Shown piece by piece: positions 6,570 through 6,911 of a DNA stretch of 6,911 bases (position 1 is the stretch's first letter; every line of letters begins with the position of its first letter). The position numbers were made by a program, and so were the translations under genes. The notes under the pieces were generated by a model. It made no database searches, was not told the DNA's origin, and was given only the letters and a program-made list of their open reading frames with translations. The stretch covers positions 1-6,911 of the forward strand of contig CANGXE010000079.1 of the NCBI GenBank assembly GCA_947457525.1, given 5' to 3'. This DNA is from Bacteroidota bacterium (GTDB lineage Bacteria; Bacteroidota; Bacteroidia; Chitinophagales; LD1).

Positions 6570-6902
6570 TTAACAACAATTTGATTTTTGTTTTTCTAGT
6601 TTGATAGCAACTGACATGAAATAGGCTTGCATTTTTTGAAGCGCTTTTTCATCTACGCAGTAGCAAATTGAGTTACCTTCCACGTTGCCTTTTATCCACC
6701 CTGCGTTTTTTAATTCTTTAAGGTGTTGCGAAATGGTAGGCTGAGCCAAAGGAAGTTCGCTTACAATATCTCCACAGATACAGCTATCGTGTTTTAATAA
6801 GAACTCAATGATTGCCACTCGTGCCGGATGACCAATGGCTTTAGCCAATGTTGCTATTGAATTTTGTTTATCGGTAAATTGATCTGTTTTCGTAGCTCCC
6901 AT
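6570..6902 (-). CDS. arsR: ArsR/SmtB-family transcriptional repressor, probable arsenite sensor
   Basis: The 110-residue protein is the usual size for an ArsR winged-helix dimer. Conserved blocks are LAKAIGHPARVAIIEFLL (19-36), a recognition-helix region QPTISQHLKELKNAGWI (54-70) and a beta-wing GNVEGNSICYCVDEKAL (72-88). Cys41 and Cys43 in SCICGDIV align with Cys32/Cys34 of the E. coli ArsR site (ELCVCDLC), but the third cysteine, Cys37, is missing. Further thiols are Cys80, Cys82 and the terminal Cys109-Cys110. It should bind the operon promoter and release it on As(III) binding. It is the first gene of the cassette, 17 bases before the DUF6428 gene. The chosen ATG (6902) lies nine bases from the window edge and the frame is open to that edge, so an earlier start cannot be excluded. 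Promoter and operator are outside the window. Confidence 0.92.
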   Translation of the reverse strand: MGATKTDQFTDKQNSIATLAKAIGHPARVAIIEFLLKHDSCICGDIVSELPLAQPTISQHLKELKNAGWIKGNVEGNSICYCVDEKALQKMQAYFMSVAIKLEKQKSNCC

Positions 6903-6911
6903 AATAATATT

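Larger units (their letters stand above)
4423..6902 (-). other. Arsenic-resistance operon arsR-DUF6428-acr3-arsC
   Basis: Four same-strand genes follow each other with spacers of 17, 18 and 12 bases, with no room for internal promoters or terminators, so a single transcript starting beyond the right edge is likely. The functions complement each other: ArsR senses arsenite, ArsC makes arsenite from arsenate, Acr3 exports it, and the DUF6428 product is an accessory of unknown role. The operon ends one base from the gcvT stop codon. No mobile-element genes, direct repeats or integration sites are seen at its left end, so recent transfer is neither shown nor excluded. The grouping is inferred from spacing and function. 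Confidence 0.88.

Noticed and set aside
6903..6911. AATATT palindrome at the right edge as part of an ArsR operator.
   Set aside because: ArsR/SmtB operators are AT-rich imperfect inverted repeats, but only nine bases are visible and a six-base AT palindrome is expected by chance here.

Overview
The window looks like chromosomal DNA from a member of the Bacteroidota (Bacteroidetes). It is AT-rich, start codons sit in A-rich leaders with no clear Shine-Dalgarno sequence, and the short LpxD-like acyltransferase and the ArsR/DUF6428/Acr3/ArsC cassette are of types I associate with that phylum. Genus cannot be told from this sequence.

Layout, left to right. A minus-strand reading frame runs off the left edge (1-107) and looks like the N-terminus of an unrecognised membrane protein. 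After an 84-base divergent spacer comes a plus-strand Upf1/DNA2/NAM7-type superfamily 1 helicase (192-2303). It converges on, and overlaps by six bases, a minus-strand left-handed beta-helix acyltransferase of the LpxD family (2298-3233). A 108-base divergent spacer then separates this from plus-strand gcvT (3342-4421), the aminomethyltransferase of the glycine cleavage system. gcvT ends one base short of the 3' end of a minus-strand arsenic-resistance operon filling 4423-6902.

The arsenic operon is transcribed right to left: arsR, a DUF6428-type gene, acr3, then arsC, with gaps of 17, 18 and 12 bases that suggest one transcript. Together they form a sense-reduce-export circuit. ArsR should release its operator when it binds As(III), ArsC reduces arsenate to arsenite with thiol chemistry, and Acr3 expels arsenite. 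The DUF6428 protein is the uncharacterised part; its cysteine-rich end (final residues Cys-Cys-x5-Cys-Cys) fits a metalloid-binding or delivery role, but that is inference. The operon promoter and ArsR operator lie beyond the right edge, since only nine bases precede the arsR start.

There is no RNA gene, CRISPR array, insertion sequence or clear terminator hairpin. No spacer exceeds 108 bases. I do not see a wholly new system; the best candidate for undescribed biology is the DUF6428 protein in its arsenic context.
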